A stretch of DNA of 64,000 nucleotides, from contig RPFO01000065.1 of assembly GCA_009746045.1 (NCBI GenBank), positions 1,389,924-1,453,923 on the forward strand. The letters run 5' to 3'. Origin of the DNA: Mesostigma viride. Its lineage: Eukaryota; Streptophyta; Mesostigmatophyceae; Mesostigmatales; Mesostigmataceae. How positions within the stretch are numbered: the stretch's first letter is position 1; every line of letters begins with the position of its first letter. The position numbers were made by a program, and so were the translations under genes. The notes below the pieces were generated by a model. It ran no database searches and was not told the DNA's origin. It saw only the letters and a list, made by a program, of their open reading frames with translations. Below, piece after piece: positions 43,659-55,722 of this stretch.

Positions 43659-46600
43659 CTTGAGATGTTGTCCCCTGTAAATAGTCAATCACCCCTAGTG
43701 GGACGAACAGTTGTACATAGTAATGGGGGTGTCCCTCTTGTGCAGCAGCAAGGGGTTGGGAATGATGAGGTGCTTCCACTCAATGATTGCAATAACGCTG
43801 CTGCAGCAGTGGAATTCCCTGTGCCTGTGGCAGGTGCAGGGTCTCCAGTTGTTGGGGTTGACTCTGGGAGTCAAGCCGCCAGACTGGAAGGACCTGCAGC
43901 TTCTGTGGGAACCGGGGCTGGCTCTGGGAGCCGAGCTACCTTGGAGGAGGTCCCTGGAGCAAGAGAACAGCAGGTGGGTCGTGCTATCCCAAGCACACAG
44001 TCTTTGTCACGTTCCTCTCTGTGCAGCCAGGCTGACAGGGGGTTGAGCTATGCTCAGGCTGGAAACACTCTACACCATATCTTTGGTCACTCTAAGCAGG
44101 CAGAGATGTTTGCTTGGAAGATTGGCAAGGAGCCTTTGCTAGAGGCCTGCAGTGCAGCTGCTCAGAATTGTGTCTGTCAGGAGAATGCTGTTCGCCTCCC
44201 ACAGTCCCATGCCAGAGAGCCTGCTAGAGAGCGGGGGATATCCAGGTGGACATCCAACACATCAGGGGCATGTATCTGTTGGTGGGGGTGGATAGGTTCA
44301 GCAGATATAGGTTGCTGACCATTCTTCCTGGAATGCAGGAGCATCAGCTGTTGATGGGTCTCCAGTCTTTGTTGCCAGGCTTTGGGGTGTACACCAAGGT
44401 GCAAGCTGACTTGCAGTTTGACTGCTTGATCAAGCTGGCTGACCAGCTTCCTTGTAAGTTGGTAGTGGTCCCTAGGGAATGCCATGGGCAGCAGGGAGCT
44501 GTAGAGAGATCTATACGTGAAGTAAAAACAGTGGTGCTAGCAGCTAGGAGTGTGCCTGTTGTGGCATCAGCTCTAGAGAAAGCAGCTTGGTGTAAGGGGA
44601 TTGAGGAGCAGCTTAACCACAGGGTAACCTATTACTATGATGGTGTGGCAGTCTCTCCCCTGGCATTGCAGTTTGGTATGCTATCACAGGACGTGGTGGC
44701 AGCCTGCCTGAAGAAGGCAGACAGGGTGTTTTCCAGATTGAGGCGTAAGGACAAGGGTTGGAAAATGCTGAGGCCCCAGGTGGGACTGAGGGTCAGGATG
44801 TGGAAGGAACCGTCATTACCAGGCAAGCGTGGCAAGTGGCAAGATGGGCAGGTAACCCATGTTGAGGAAGCTAACCATTCTTGTCTGGTGGCTTTGGAGA
44901 GTAATCCCAAGCACGTGTACAGGCTATCCTGGGCTCACGTCAAGGAGAGAAGGCCAACTGCAATCTGGCCTGAAGACGGCCCTGATCCTCCCTTGGAGGG
45001 AGATGAGCAGGATGAGAGCCAGGCAGCAGATGCTAACCCGCCATGCTTGGATTATGGTCTGTCCTGGATGGATGAGGGTGAGCAGGAGTCTGCTGAGACG
45101 TCTGTCACAAGGCCAGAGGTGGCCAGGGCTGCACCACAGTCCAGGGGGCTGCTTATGGCGGACATCATTCGAGCTCTGCAGAACAGCAAGCGTGATCCCA
45201 AGGTATCTAAGCTCACGGGATGGGGGTCATGTGGGGCACCAGCACTAGAAGTGGATACCAACTCACAGGTGTCCATTCTAAGGGTAGAGGATGCTGCAGG
45301 CTTGCAGTGGTCATCCCCTAGCTGCCTAGCTGTGTCTGATTTCTCTGGGAATGTGTCCATGAAGATCTTGGGAGAAGTGAGTGTGCCTATCCTGGGGGTG
45401 CCCACCACGTTCAGTGTGGTTGAAGGGTATCAGGGGCCTGCCATTCTAGGTCAGAACTTCTTGTGCTTACCAGGGGTGAGGATATCCTCTGAGGAGCTAG
45501 CATTAGAAGGGCAGGGCCGCCTTCCCTTGCAGAGATATCGCTACTCCCAGGGTCTTAGTGTGGCTGTAAGGGCTGTGAGGGGTCTAGAGGCAGAGGGTCC
45601 TGATACAAAGGAGCCCATTGCTGGGGACCTGCTGATCCTCCCTACTACGTTTGACCCACGTGAGTTGGGTGTGCAGAGGTACCAGATCCCAGGAACGAGT
45701 CCTGTACCTTGGCGCAAGCTAGTGGAGATGATGCAAAGCCCCAAGATGGCTAAGGCATGGACTCTTGGCTTTGTTGCTTCTGGGCATGAGTGGATAGTTG
45801 CCAACTGTGCAGAGCCTGTGGATGTCCTCCCTGAGGATCACCAGCTGCTCAGATTGATGTTTGTCCTCAAGCTCAAGGAGGTAGATGGCGTGCAGGTGCC
45901 ACATGTTAGACCAGTTGTGACTGAGTACCATGGCACTGGACAGTTAGCAGATGAGGAGCTTTACACACCAGGGATGCTGCATGATACATGGAGGATTTTG
46001 TTGTGCATTTATTTGTCTTTTCTGCAGAAGGGGATACCCTATAGCTCTGTGTTGGTAGATTTCAAGAGGGCTTTTCTTAAGGGTGATCAGCAGGAAGCAC
46101 AGGATACTTGGCGCACAATACCCCCTTTCTTTGTTAAGGTGCCTGCAGTGTGGAGGGCAGAGCTGAAGACGAGGTATTTGAGGATTCTCAAAGGCGTGAA
46201 GGCCTTAGATCGAGTCCCATCATCTGGAGGAAGAGCTTGGAGAAGTACCTCAGGTCTGTCTGTGGTCTCTCAGTCTCTCCAGTTGATCCTTGTCTGTTTC
46301 AGGGTAGCTATGAGGGGCTGCCAGCGTTTGCCTCCCTGCATGGTGATGATCTGCATCTCCTGGGCCATCCCACTTGGCAAGAGTTGACTCTGGCCAGGAT
46401 CCAGAAACGGTTTGAACTGGGTAAGATCCAGTACATGGTTGAGAATGAGCCCATGGTGTTTTGTGGAATGCAGGCGACCTTGGTCCATCAGCAGGGTACA
46501 TGGTCCATCCAGCTGGAGGGTGGTAAGGATTATCCTCAGCAGATCATAGATGCCTTGCAGGAGCCCATCACCCAGGCCAGATGTGCAACAATACGAGGTA

Positions 46601-47250
46601 TGTTGGCATGGCTGGCCAGCATTTGTGCTCCTGACCTGTTGGTACTGAGTCGGTTGACCGATTCCCAACTGGTTGAGGTGGGTGCTGAGAGAGTGGTAGA
46701 GGCTGTTCGCATGTCTCCCCCTCTCATGCTGGGTCCTTTGGATTTGTACAGGCCTTTTGACATGATGCTCTATGTGGACAGTTCTATGGATAGTAGGAAG
46801 GTCACAGAGGTCAGGGGCCGTGCAGCAGCATTAATATCCCTGGTGCAGGAACAGTCCTCTCTGGTCTGCTGGTACAGTCGGTTGCAGAACAGGGTAACTC
46901 CCAGCAGTGACATTGCTGAGTGCAGGGCAATCTGTGAAGGGCTTCATACTGCTCTTTACTTGAGGGAGCTATTTTACCAGCTATGTCAAGTGGCTTCCTG
47001 TCGGTTGCAGATGCACACACTGGTAAGAACTGACAGCATGGGCATGGTGCAGTTTGTGCACAGGCAGCTGGCCAGGAGCAGGGACCTTGATTATTTGTTG
47101 CTCAAGGAAATGTCTTGCTTAGCTAACATTGAACATGTGGCTGGCGTGGACAACCCTGCAGATGCTCTCACCAAGCTGGAGGAGAAGGCTGAGCTGCAAT
47201 ACCCTTTGCTTCGTGGGCTCATGGCCTCCAAGGGGGGAGGGCCAGAGTAG
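43659..47250 (+). pseudogene. pol of element C: integrase, retropepsin-like, RT, RNase H, two frame breaks
   Basis: Frame 1 (to about 44230) has the HHCC part (H-H-I-F-G-H, C-V-C). Frame 2 (about 44230-46205) holds the integrase core (Q-V-D-I-Q-H-I; D-L-Q-F-D; A-V-E-R-S-I, last two acidic residues 32 apart), a retropepsin-like domain (V-D-T-N-S-Q near 45250, A-I-L-G-Q-N-F-L near 45442) and the RT start (D-F-K-R-A-F-L-K-G-D). Frame 3 (about 46205-47250) has E-G-L-R-S-S-P-I-I-W, the H-G-D-D box (46339-46350) and RNase H (V-D-S-S-M-D-S-R, A-E-C-R-A, R-T-D-S-M-G, N-P-A-D-A-L-T-K). Breaks near 44230 and 46205 look like single-base indels when compared with B. Confidence 0.88.
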
Positions 47251-48185
47251 ACCAAACAGCCTTGCTCTAGGTGGGAGGCATCCCAGTGGGCTGGGCAGCC
47301 ACGTGGTGGCTGACAGCAGGTCCTTCAGAGTTCAGACACACTCTGCTGGACAGGGGTCAGGGTGGAGTCACTCCCCTGGCTGAGAATTTCGCCTGGCTCT
47401 GTCATGGAGCTGCAGAAGAGTCTTAAGGACTTTGTAATGGGCCTTGGGTCTTCATGGAATGGACCCTGCAAGGGCAGCCCAAGTGTTGGCTCTAACAGGT
47501 TGCTGTACATTTGTATATATTCTCTGTAACCAACCTGTTGCATGCTAATAAAATCCCTGGTTGTGTGACCATGTTGGACGTGGTTGCCAGGGGCCTCACT
47601 ATGGGTTATACTCCTTTATAATAAAACATAATCTTGTTATTGTCATGTCTTGTTGTTTGTGATGCTCAGTTCCAGGAGCTGATCCAAACCTGGAGGATAT
47701 GGGGTGGGGTTCGATTCCCCAGCTGACCTCAGCCTGGCATGTATGAATCCTGAGTGAGACTCAGTGAGGACATGGGCTCCCCATGTGTTGGCTAACATTT
47801 GTCAGGGCTCTCTCAGTCTTTGGAAGGATTTAAAAGATAAAGGAGGCTCCGTGGCGGGCGCCATATGAACGGGCGCCTGTGATAACTGGATGACCAGGAA
47901 CTCACAATAGTACGTTCATGGACTCCTCTATCCAAACTCCTCTGACTAAGTGAAGACCTAACTTTAATCTACACCAGGTTCCCAAAGAAAGGGTTGGGAT
48001 GTCATGTGGGTCAGAGGGCAACCTTTGAACCAATGAGCAGGCCTAGCTAATATTTGGAGGCACCTCAGGTTCCAAAAGAAAAGGCAGGTCTGGTCTCTGG
48101 GAGGGATCAGATGTCTGAAGGCTTGTGGGGACAGTGGCTGATAGGTTCTCAGGCTGGTCCAAGCTCCAAAACAAGAAAGGGTTGG
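47251..48185 (+). other. 3' untranslated region of element C
   Basis: Carries a T-arm-like hairpin TGGGG-TTCGATT-CCCCA (47705-47721), two GGGCGCC boxes before TGATAAC (47856-47886), and three polypurine-like runs (47981-47997, 48071-48093, 48166-48185), the last abutting the LTR. Confidence 0.7.
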
Positions 48186-48839
48186 AGTTAGCATATTGGG
48201 GCACCAATGTGCTAGATGGATGCAGGTTGAGGAGACCTTTCCAACGCCGTGTCAACCGCCTAGAACAGACAAGGGACTAGAAAGTTATCAAGTCCCGAAG
48301 TACTGCCGACCGGTGGGCGAGGGCGGTGCACACTCAGGGCATAGTGGACAGGACACGTGGCAGGCCGTGCCTGCACAGGCTTAGCCTGGACTCTCACGTG
48401 ACTGGGACACAGTGTACTGAGGGCTCAACGGTACTGTGGCTAGTAGAAGCCAGTAACCAGCCAGCAGGTCTGCAAGGATGTAAGTCCTTGCAGGACTGTG
48501 GCAGGTCCTGTGCTGTCCTAGACACAGGATAGCCAGAGATTCCTGTATGCTGCCTGCAACGAGGATGCAAGGCAGCGATACGAGGCTCTGGCAATGTAGC
48601 GTTGCCCAGCGTTGCTCATGACCGAGGAACAAGGATGGAACGAGGTTGCATATAGCTCGAGGCTCAACGAGGCAACGAGCGTCTTCACACACGAACCTTG
48701 GTCGTCGCGACGAGTGGCGAGCCTATCGAGGGTCGTAGGCCTGGTGTGAGGATAAAGGTTGCTAGCCAGCAGCCTAGGGTCATTCCAGCCGGCAAGGACC
48801 AGGAGCTCACAAGCTCTGCTGACGAGTTGCTGCGCAAAT
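48186..48839 (+). repeat. 3' LTR of element C
   Basis: 654 bp, ends GCTGCGCAAAT and is followed by GAAGA (48840-48844). Confidence 0.92.
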
Positions 48840-48844
48840 GAAGA

Positions 48845-49090
48845 CCCCTGACCCGGCCGTGAGGGAGCTTCAGTGCTGGCCGGTTCTGCAATCGTGACAG
48901 TCCTGCTCTCTGATGAGCCTCCGCCTGCTGAGTGGCAGACAGCCATCCTGAGTCATGCTGTACAAGAAGGGCTCTGCTGCTGATCGACCCCGGTAACTAC
49001 CGGGGACTGTCTGCCTCCAGAGCGCCGCGCTGAAGGTCTTCATGCGCATGATGCTGCACAGGCTCCCTAAGCTCGTCTGGATTTGTACTA
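48845..49090 (+). pseudogene. LINE reverse-transcriptase region, right part
   Basis: Resumes the LINE broken at 32978. It encodes E-W-Q-T-A-I-L, then Y-K-K-G-S and, after a frame change, N-Y-R-G-L-S-A, the first conserved RT block of LINEs. The rest of the RT is missing; AT-rich DNA follows. Confidence 0.6.
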
Positions 49091-49172
49091 GAACACTACT
49101 ACAAATTGAGATTTTTCAAACTTTGTTATTTAGGGCCTCTCGTAAGTCCAAAGCATGTAGGTTATTGTCCCA

Positions 49173-49920
49173 ACATGTTGTGACACCGTGACACCGTGAC
49201 ACCGTGACACCGTGACACCGTGACACCATAACGCTAGTATTTTACGATTTTGTATGGTGTCACTTAAGGTAATGTGGCGCCCATGGGGTTGCAACAATGA
49301 TATTACATTGCCCAGAAGCACTGATTAACATGAGGTGACATTGTGACACCGTGACACCGTGACACCGTGACACCGTGACACGATGGCACCATAACGCTAG
49401 TATTTTACGATTTTGAATGGTGTCACAAGGTAATGTGGCGCCCATGGGGTTGCAACAATGATATTACATTGCCCAGAAGCACTGATTAACATGAGGTGAC
49501 ATTGTGACACCGTGACACCGTGACACCGTGACACCGTGACACCGTGACACCGTGACACCGTGACACCGTGACACCGTGACACGATGGCACCATAACGCTA
49601 GTATTTTACGATTTTGTATGGTGTCACAAGGTAATGTGGCGCCCATGGGGTTGCAACAATGATATTACATTGCCCAGAAGCACTGATTAACATGAGGTGA
49701 CATTGTGACACCGTGACACCGTGACACCGTGACACCGTGACACGATGGCACCATAACGCTAGTATTTTACGATTTTGTATGGTGTCACGAGGTAATGTGG
49801 CGCCCATGGGGTTGCAACAATGATATTACATTGCCCAGAAGCACTGATTAACATGAGGTGACATTGTGACACCGTGACATCGTGACATTGTGACACCGTG
49901 ACAGCATGATAGTGACAATA
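49173..49920. repeat. compound satellite: octamer runs inside a 165-190-bp unit
   Basis: Runs of the octamer GTGACACC (4 to 9 copies) alternate with a unique block containing ATAACGCTAGTATTTTACG and GGCGCCCATGGGG. The block starts at about 49228, 49391, 49583 and 49752, so the higher-order unit varies mainly by octamer number. A fifth, diverged unit follows to 49920. Confidence 0.9.
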
Positions 49921-50180
49921 TGACACGATAGCACTAGCATTTCATGATTTTGTTGTTTAGTGCCACAAAGTATTAACGCAACATTAATGTATTATGCAAC
50001 CATGTATAAATAAAAGAAAATTTATGAATATGATGGATGACCAATAATCCCTATTACATGGCCTAGCAAACTTGCATCTGCCAACTGTGTCTCTCTGCCT
50101 CTTTAATATCAAATGCAAGATAAAATAATGTATATTAGCTTAAACTTACCTGACAATGATTTGCATACAGCTTTCTTTAA

Positions 50181-52260
50181 CCCTTAAACTGTACTGAGTC
50201 CGTTTTCGTGGCGCCAGTTGAACTCGCGCCACTCTAACGGACTGAGTTTGTGGCAGAACCAGGCGCCGCGCCAATAATAATTTAACGGTCAAACCTGGGG
50301 GGATCGAAAGATCTAGACGTAAGCTATGCCTGGCGCTATTCAGACCGTATTTTGGACACCTGGCCAGGGAGATATGCTTGAGCAAAGTTAGGGGGGTACC
50401 ATGGTCCAACGGGACCGACGTGCATGAAAAATATTGACGCGCACGGCTATGGCGGTGCACGCAACTGACTGGTACGAGAGAATGGCTTGACATAATGGAC
50501 TCAAATTTTGTAGGCATGATTTTCAAGTCCTAAAAACGTTTTATCCCCAGCCATGGAACGTTTGAAGATGCGTAGATGGGTCATCGGGGTGCTGGTCGGC
50601 GCAGCAAATCATGTCAGCGGCCAGGCGGTGACAGTGCGAGTGCTGCATGTTGCTAGGCGGAAATTTTCGAGGTATTTGCGCATGGATAAACCTTTGACGT
50701 TGTTCCCAACCAGATTTGCTAGAATTGGCAGCCAGGAAAGGCTCGAGGCTACGTCCATGAATCGGGCGTGCTGGCTCCCGCAGGAAAGGTAATCTGCTGT
50801 TCCGACCTGGTACGTTCTAGCCTCCTAGCGTGTTCCGTTAACCGTATATGGTTGTATTATCGTTTATAAATAATATCAGGGTTATAATCGAGGGCTTGTG
50901 ATTGTCATTTTGTTGTTTTGCTCCCTCTACGCATCGGCTTGTCATAGTTGTGGAATACCATCAGGTCAAGCAGATTTTGGACCATGTTTGGTCGCTGTTA
51001 GCTGAGGCTGCAACGGAAATAGCGTGATAACGGTTGGTATTGGTTAGTAATATGGTAAAGGTGATTACCCAATGCTTTTCCTGGCTCAAACAGCCCGAGA
51101 CAAGTTCTTTTCTGACCAGTTTTAGGCATGGCTTCTTGTTTTGCTGGCCAACGCCCACCTTCTGATTTTGCATCCATTGCATGTGACAAACATGGAGATA
51201 CCCAATACCTGTTTGCATGGAAGCATTACCAACTTGTTCATTTTGTTTTCTTTATTGTTGCAAAGAACGTGGAGGTGTTTTGTCATTCATCGGGTGGGTT
51301 AGTGATGTAGCTCCTTGCCACCCCTTTGACGCGCGCTTGAGGCCTTGATTAATGAGCCTTTCACCTATTTTTTAGCATGGTCTTGTGTCTTATATGCTGG
51401 CTTATCTCAGCTTCCACGCTGGGCCAGTGGCTGGCCTCGACGACGACGACGCCCGCCGCCAGCGTGCCATGCAGCCCTTGTCAGCCCGCAGCCCGGCTGG
51501 CCGCGCATGGGCTGAGGCCAATGGCCGCACGACCCGCACGTTGGCAGCTGGCACCCAGCTGACAGGGCCTTGTAGGAGGCAGGATCTGCGCACCCAGAGG
51601 CGCAATCCGTAGTTTGGCACATAGCCAGGTAGCCCAATTGACAGTTAGCTACACCCTTGGCTAGTCTTGCGCTATGTATACCGCACGCGCGCGCTAGTGC
51701 CATTTTGGCCCCTTGCGGCATGTTGGCATGTGTTATATGGCATGGTCTCTTGTTTTATCACCTGGGTATGGTGCATGATGCCCAATTGGGCATCCCTTGT
51801 TGTTTCATGCCAATTGGAATAAAGTTTTGTGTTGTTATGCTACCATTTATACCCCTGCCAGCTGGCACCGTTATAACGGTGCCAGCTGGCTTTGGCCATT
51901 TTGTAGCTAGCGTCCACAGTTTTGTGACATTTCATGTTGTGAATGCATTGATGGCATGTCTATGATTATAATAACCTGCCTTTAAAAGGCCAGGGCCAAC
52001 TGATTTGTGTAAATGGTCGATAATTCATTATATATGTCTCCAACCCCATGTGCACTGTACCCCCCTGAGGGGGGTGCTATTTTTAGCAGGTGTAGGGCAT
52101 GGATATGTGACCAACCAAATTTCCCAAACATTATTTGATATAAAAGCATGCTTGGTTCCAAGGGTGGGCCAGAAAATGTTATTTGGCTAGTTACTCTCAG
52201 GCGCACAAAGATACCCAAACTCAGTCCGTTCTCGTGGTTCGAGTTTTGACAGTTGAAGGG
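50181..52260. mobile_element. piggyBac-like non-autonomous DNA transposon
   Basis: TTAA lies on both sides (50177-50180 and 52261-52264). The left end is CCCTTAAACTGT and the right end is the inverse of CCCTTCAACTGT. TTAA targets and CCC-starting ends are the mark of piggyBac elements. A subterminal motif AC(T/C)NAGTCCGTT occurs near both ends (50193-50204, 52219-52230), and its inverse at 50236-50247. No transposase with a DDD core is visible in the 2.08 kb, so mobilisation would be in trans. Confidence 0.8.
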
Positions 52261-53264
52261 TTAATGCAGAATCTGGTGCCAAGCAAATGCCGTATCAAAA
52301 CCATACATGCCCAATCTAATATGAACCATAATAATCGTGTTGCCCCGACTCGTCTACTACATCTTGCGAGTAGGGTGGCCTTTTCCGCGGTGGAGCCTGG
52401 GCATGTGCCAGGTTGTGGGGCCGGCCGGACGTGGGCGTTGTAGGCCCACGTCCCTTGCTCATCAAAATTGCTATGACCCATGAAATGAGAATCCCTGGCT
52501 GCATAACCTCCTCCCTCATCATGATGTTGCCAGTCTTGCTCCCCGGCGGCCTTGGGGATTTGGGGCCTCGGCTTTGTCTTCCTTGGAGATCTCCTTAGAG
52601 GGGGGGCTGCGGCATAACGGTAAGTGCCGTCATTGTAATGCTGCACGGGCTCAGGGTTCTCAACGTAGGTGGTTTGTTGCAATGTGCCGCGACCTCAAGG
52701 CTGATGTGGATCACCTGCCGACCCTTCGCCAGGCTGTGGATCGTACATGCCGGCATGGTATACATAAGCATTGGCCGCTTGCCTGCCAGCGGCAGTAGGC
52801 TGGGCATGCATTCCTTGGTCGTACGGCGCGTACACACCGTGCTCGCCGTACGGTTCCCCCTCCCGATCCAGCTGCCTCGGCCCATCAATTGCGACTGCGC
52901 GCGCGCGCGGCTCTTGTTGACGGTGTGCTGGTTGCAGTCCTGTCACTTGGCCATGGGCCGCGCTGAAGCTTTCGCGTTGCCCCAACGCGGCAGGCGCAGC
53001 GGGCCGGCGAAGCTCCGTGCCAACGCCAGTGCTGGAGCTGGGTGCAGCACTTGCTGGGGTGGATGGCATTCTTCGTTGGTTCTCCAAAGCATTGACCCTC
53101 TCGGTCAGGGCCTTAACCTTGACGTACACGTGCGATTTCTTATTCCCCCGCCCTTCATCACCTACGGGTGTCCCCGCATCAACTGCGCTCTCAGTCTCCT
53201 CCCCCGTTGGCCGTGCTACGCCCGTTCCATCGTCATGCTCCGCACAACGGTCTGAAAGTGCCAA
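52261..53264 (-). CDS. unknown exon-like ORF with one in-frame UGA, cut by the piggyBac-like element
   Basis: One minus-strand frame is open from 53264 to the insertion at 52261 apart from a TGA at 52697-52695. An AG acceptor with a T-rich tract (about 53253) may mark the exon start. The protein is hydrophilic, has a short coiled coil (V-K-V-K-A-L-T-E-R-V-N-A-L-E-N), many Tyr/Gln/Pro residues and a basic R-R-S-P-R-K-T-K-P-R patch; no family recognised. On the other side of the transposon (50180-50153) the frame continues for about ten codons to CAG|GTAAGT, a good splice donor. It may be a host gene or a gag-like remnant. Confidence 0.4.
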
Positions 53265-53273
53265 AAAACAGCC

Positions 53274-54240
53274 TTATAACTCATGTACGATGCAAATATT
53301 GTCGAAACATGCTAGATCTTGGTAGGTAGCATGTTCAGGACACCAGTAGAAGGATTGCAACTTTCCGGACTTACCGGACCTCAGCTGACCTATTTTTGGC
53401 ATTTCTATTTTTAGCAGTTTTCCAGATTTTAACCCCTCATTGGTCTTGCAGCCGATTTTCCGCCAAAAATCGACTTGCAGCCGAGGCATCGGCTGCTCCG
53501 CGGGGGACCAAATTGCGCGAAAACTATTGAGAATTAGGAAAAGTTTAGCTGAGAAGATCGAAAGTTTATAATTTTCCTCACAGCATGGTACTAGGGTTTG
53601 CATACTTCTGACAAAGTTATAGAGGTGTTCTGGCCGGTCAAAGTACAAGGGGTCAGGGTACTTTTTCACGTAAAACGTGCATTCCGGAAAACGACGACCT
53701 GGCCATGGCGGCTTGCGCCCACGCATGGCATTTACGTTTGCGTTCGAATTTTCTGGCCAAACTTACGAAATTGATTTTATACGTCCTAAAGATGCTACAG
53801 GCCAATTTTTGGTTCGCGGGAATGCCATTTGATAGGTGTCGGCAGCGTTCTTGCTGGAAAAAACTGCGATCAGGCCGGACGATAGAAACGTTGACAGCAA
53901 TAGATTTCCGGCGTATTTTAAAGGATATATCGGTTTCTTTGTACTTTTTATGATACATAGTAGTCGTAAACGTGCAAGGGTGGCCAGAAATCGCCGAATC
54001 CAGCGACCGTGCTGCACAACTTTGGTGTGCCGAAATGCGCCATTTTGCGGCCACCGCCTGGGCCAAGGTAACGCCATCCATGCCTGGTAAAGCTTAAGCA
54101 TCGTTTTCCTATCGATGTTTGACGTTTATATGTACGTTCTAGCTTGTGTAGCACATTCTTTTTGCATTATTCATGCTCTTTCTTGACCCTGGCCTGAGGG
54201 GCTGTATAAACAAATACATTCTAATATGCAAATAAAGAGT
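53274..54240. other. stretch without recognisable gene
   Basis: ORFs of 80-150 codons overlap on both strands without known motifs. An AATAAA-like signal lies at 54230. Confidence 0.4.
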
Positions 54241-54299
54241 TCTTGACCTGGCTGTTTGCAAGTAAGTTGATACTCATGACTAATGACTGTACACAAGAT

Positions 54300-54830
54300 C
54301 TGATGGTCATCCAACCGCATTCGGTAACAAAATGCCACCAAATGCTAGCAAAAATGTGCGTTTTTTGTATTTTTCATCACATTTCATGGCAGTTTCCATA
54401 CAAGCTGTGCTTGGTTGAGGCTGGAAACTTGTAGGCATCTTAAACATCATTATTCTAGACATCCCACAAAAATTCAGGTCCATCATAGGGTATTTGATGT
54501 CAGTTTGCTCACAAATGTTACCAAAAATGCACGTTTTTCGTATTTTTCATCACATTCCATGGCAGTTTCCATACAAGATGTGCTCAGTTCAGGCTGGAAA
54601 CTTGCTTGCATCTTTGCCATCATTATTTTAGACATTCCACAAAAATTCAGAACCATCAGAGGGTATTTGATGTCAGTTTGCTCACAAATGTTACCAAAAA
54701 TGCACGTTTTTCGTATTTTTCATCACATTTCAGTGCAGTTTCCGTACAAGATGTGCTCTGTTGAGGCTGGAAACTTGCATGCATCTTAGCCATCATGATT
54801 TTAGACATTCCACAAAAATTCAGGCCCATC
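54300..54830. repeat. 173-bp tandem repeat, about three copies
   Basis: GTATTTTTCATCACATT recurs at about 54367, 54540 and 54713, with GGCTGGAAACTTG and CCACAAAAATTCAGG at matching offsets. Copies differ by scattered substitutions. Confidence 0.85.
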
Positions 54831-55199
54831 ATGTTCTATTTGGTAGAGTTATCAATGCCGTACCTGCCAGTTTCCATTACAAATTCTTACCCATGGATGC
54901 GAAACTGCCAGTGTGGAATATCAAGGAGACAATCTGGTCAACTCAAATAAGATGACTCACTAAAACATGGAAACCATTCACGAGTGATGTAAGACAACCC
55001 GTCCAGGAGACATACATAAAAGTTCATTGATATAGACACAGCTGACAATATGCACATGTGGCCATGTGGATGCTCACGCAATTTCTATTATACGGAGGAG
55101 CTTGCTGAACATAATATTGGCAGCTGTCGCATGCATGGCTAGAAAGGTCATTTTACACGTGCACCCACAGCATGCCAAGTAATGTAGTTGCAAATTACT
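54831..55199. other. intergenic stretch, nothing recognised
   Basis: No ORF or repeat structure of note. Confidence 0.4.
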
Positions 55200-55722
55200 C
55201 AACACGCGGCATGGCGCTGATGCGTTTGCGCGCCCTCATCTCGGTATCGCTAGCTAGGAGGTAGTGGCCCTAACGAGCCTCGGCCCCGCGCTGGACCCGC
55301 ACCTAGGTGAGTCTCAGATGGGTTTCCGTCGTGGCCGTAACACTTTCATGGCTGTATTTGTGGCGCGCCGGTTGATGGAGGAGGTGCGTCGCATTTGCCC
55401 TGATGGTTTTCCGCTGGTCTTCATCTTTGTTGACTATATTAAGACTTTCGACACGGTCCTCTGGGAGGCTCTTTGGGCCATCTTAGCTCTGGACCGCGTG
55501 CCCGGCCCCAGCGTTTATTGCTGCCATTCGCCGGCTAGCTGTATGAGGGCTCACAGGCAGTAGTAGTGCGGACTGCGGAGGGCACCACCCCACCATTCCC
55601 CCTTCATCACGGGGTGTGGCAAGGTTGTGTCCTGTCCCCATACCTGTTCATTACTGTCGTGGATCACGTCATGCGCCGGGCACATGCGCGCTTTACTGCT
55701 CTTCAGGGGTCCGAGCCCGGCT

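Larger units (their letters stand above)
32979..48839 (+). mobile_element. LTR retrotransposon C (relative of A and B), carrying element B
   Basis: Two 654-bp LTRs (32979-33632, 48186-48839) are flanked by GAAGA on both sides (32974-32978, 48840-48844). Without element B and its duplication the element is about 8.4 kb. Interior order is ORF1, gag with zinc knuckle, integrase, retropepsin-like domain, RT, RNase H. The two LTRs differ at two positions that I saw (GACTTGGAC/GACTGGGAC and GCAGTGATA/GCAGCGATA), so insertion was recent. It lies in a LINE RT domain. pol has at least two frame breaks. Confidence 0.93.

Noticed and set aside
49173..49920. Possible CRISPR array
   Set aside because: Octamers are contiguous and the longer blocks repeat themselves; there are no unique spacers and the genome is eukaryotic.
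52695..52697. UGA recoded as an amino acid genome-wide
   Set aside because: The VTE3-like gene ends with UGA exactly where family members end, so UGA is read as stop.
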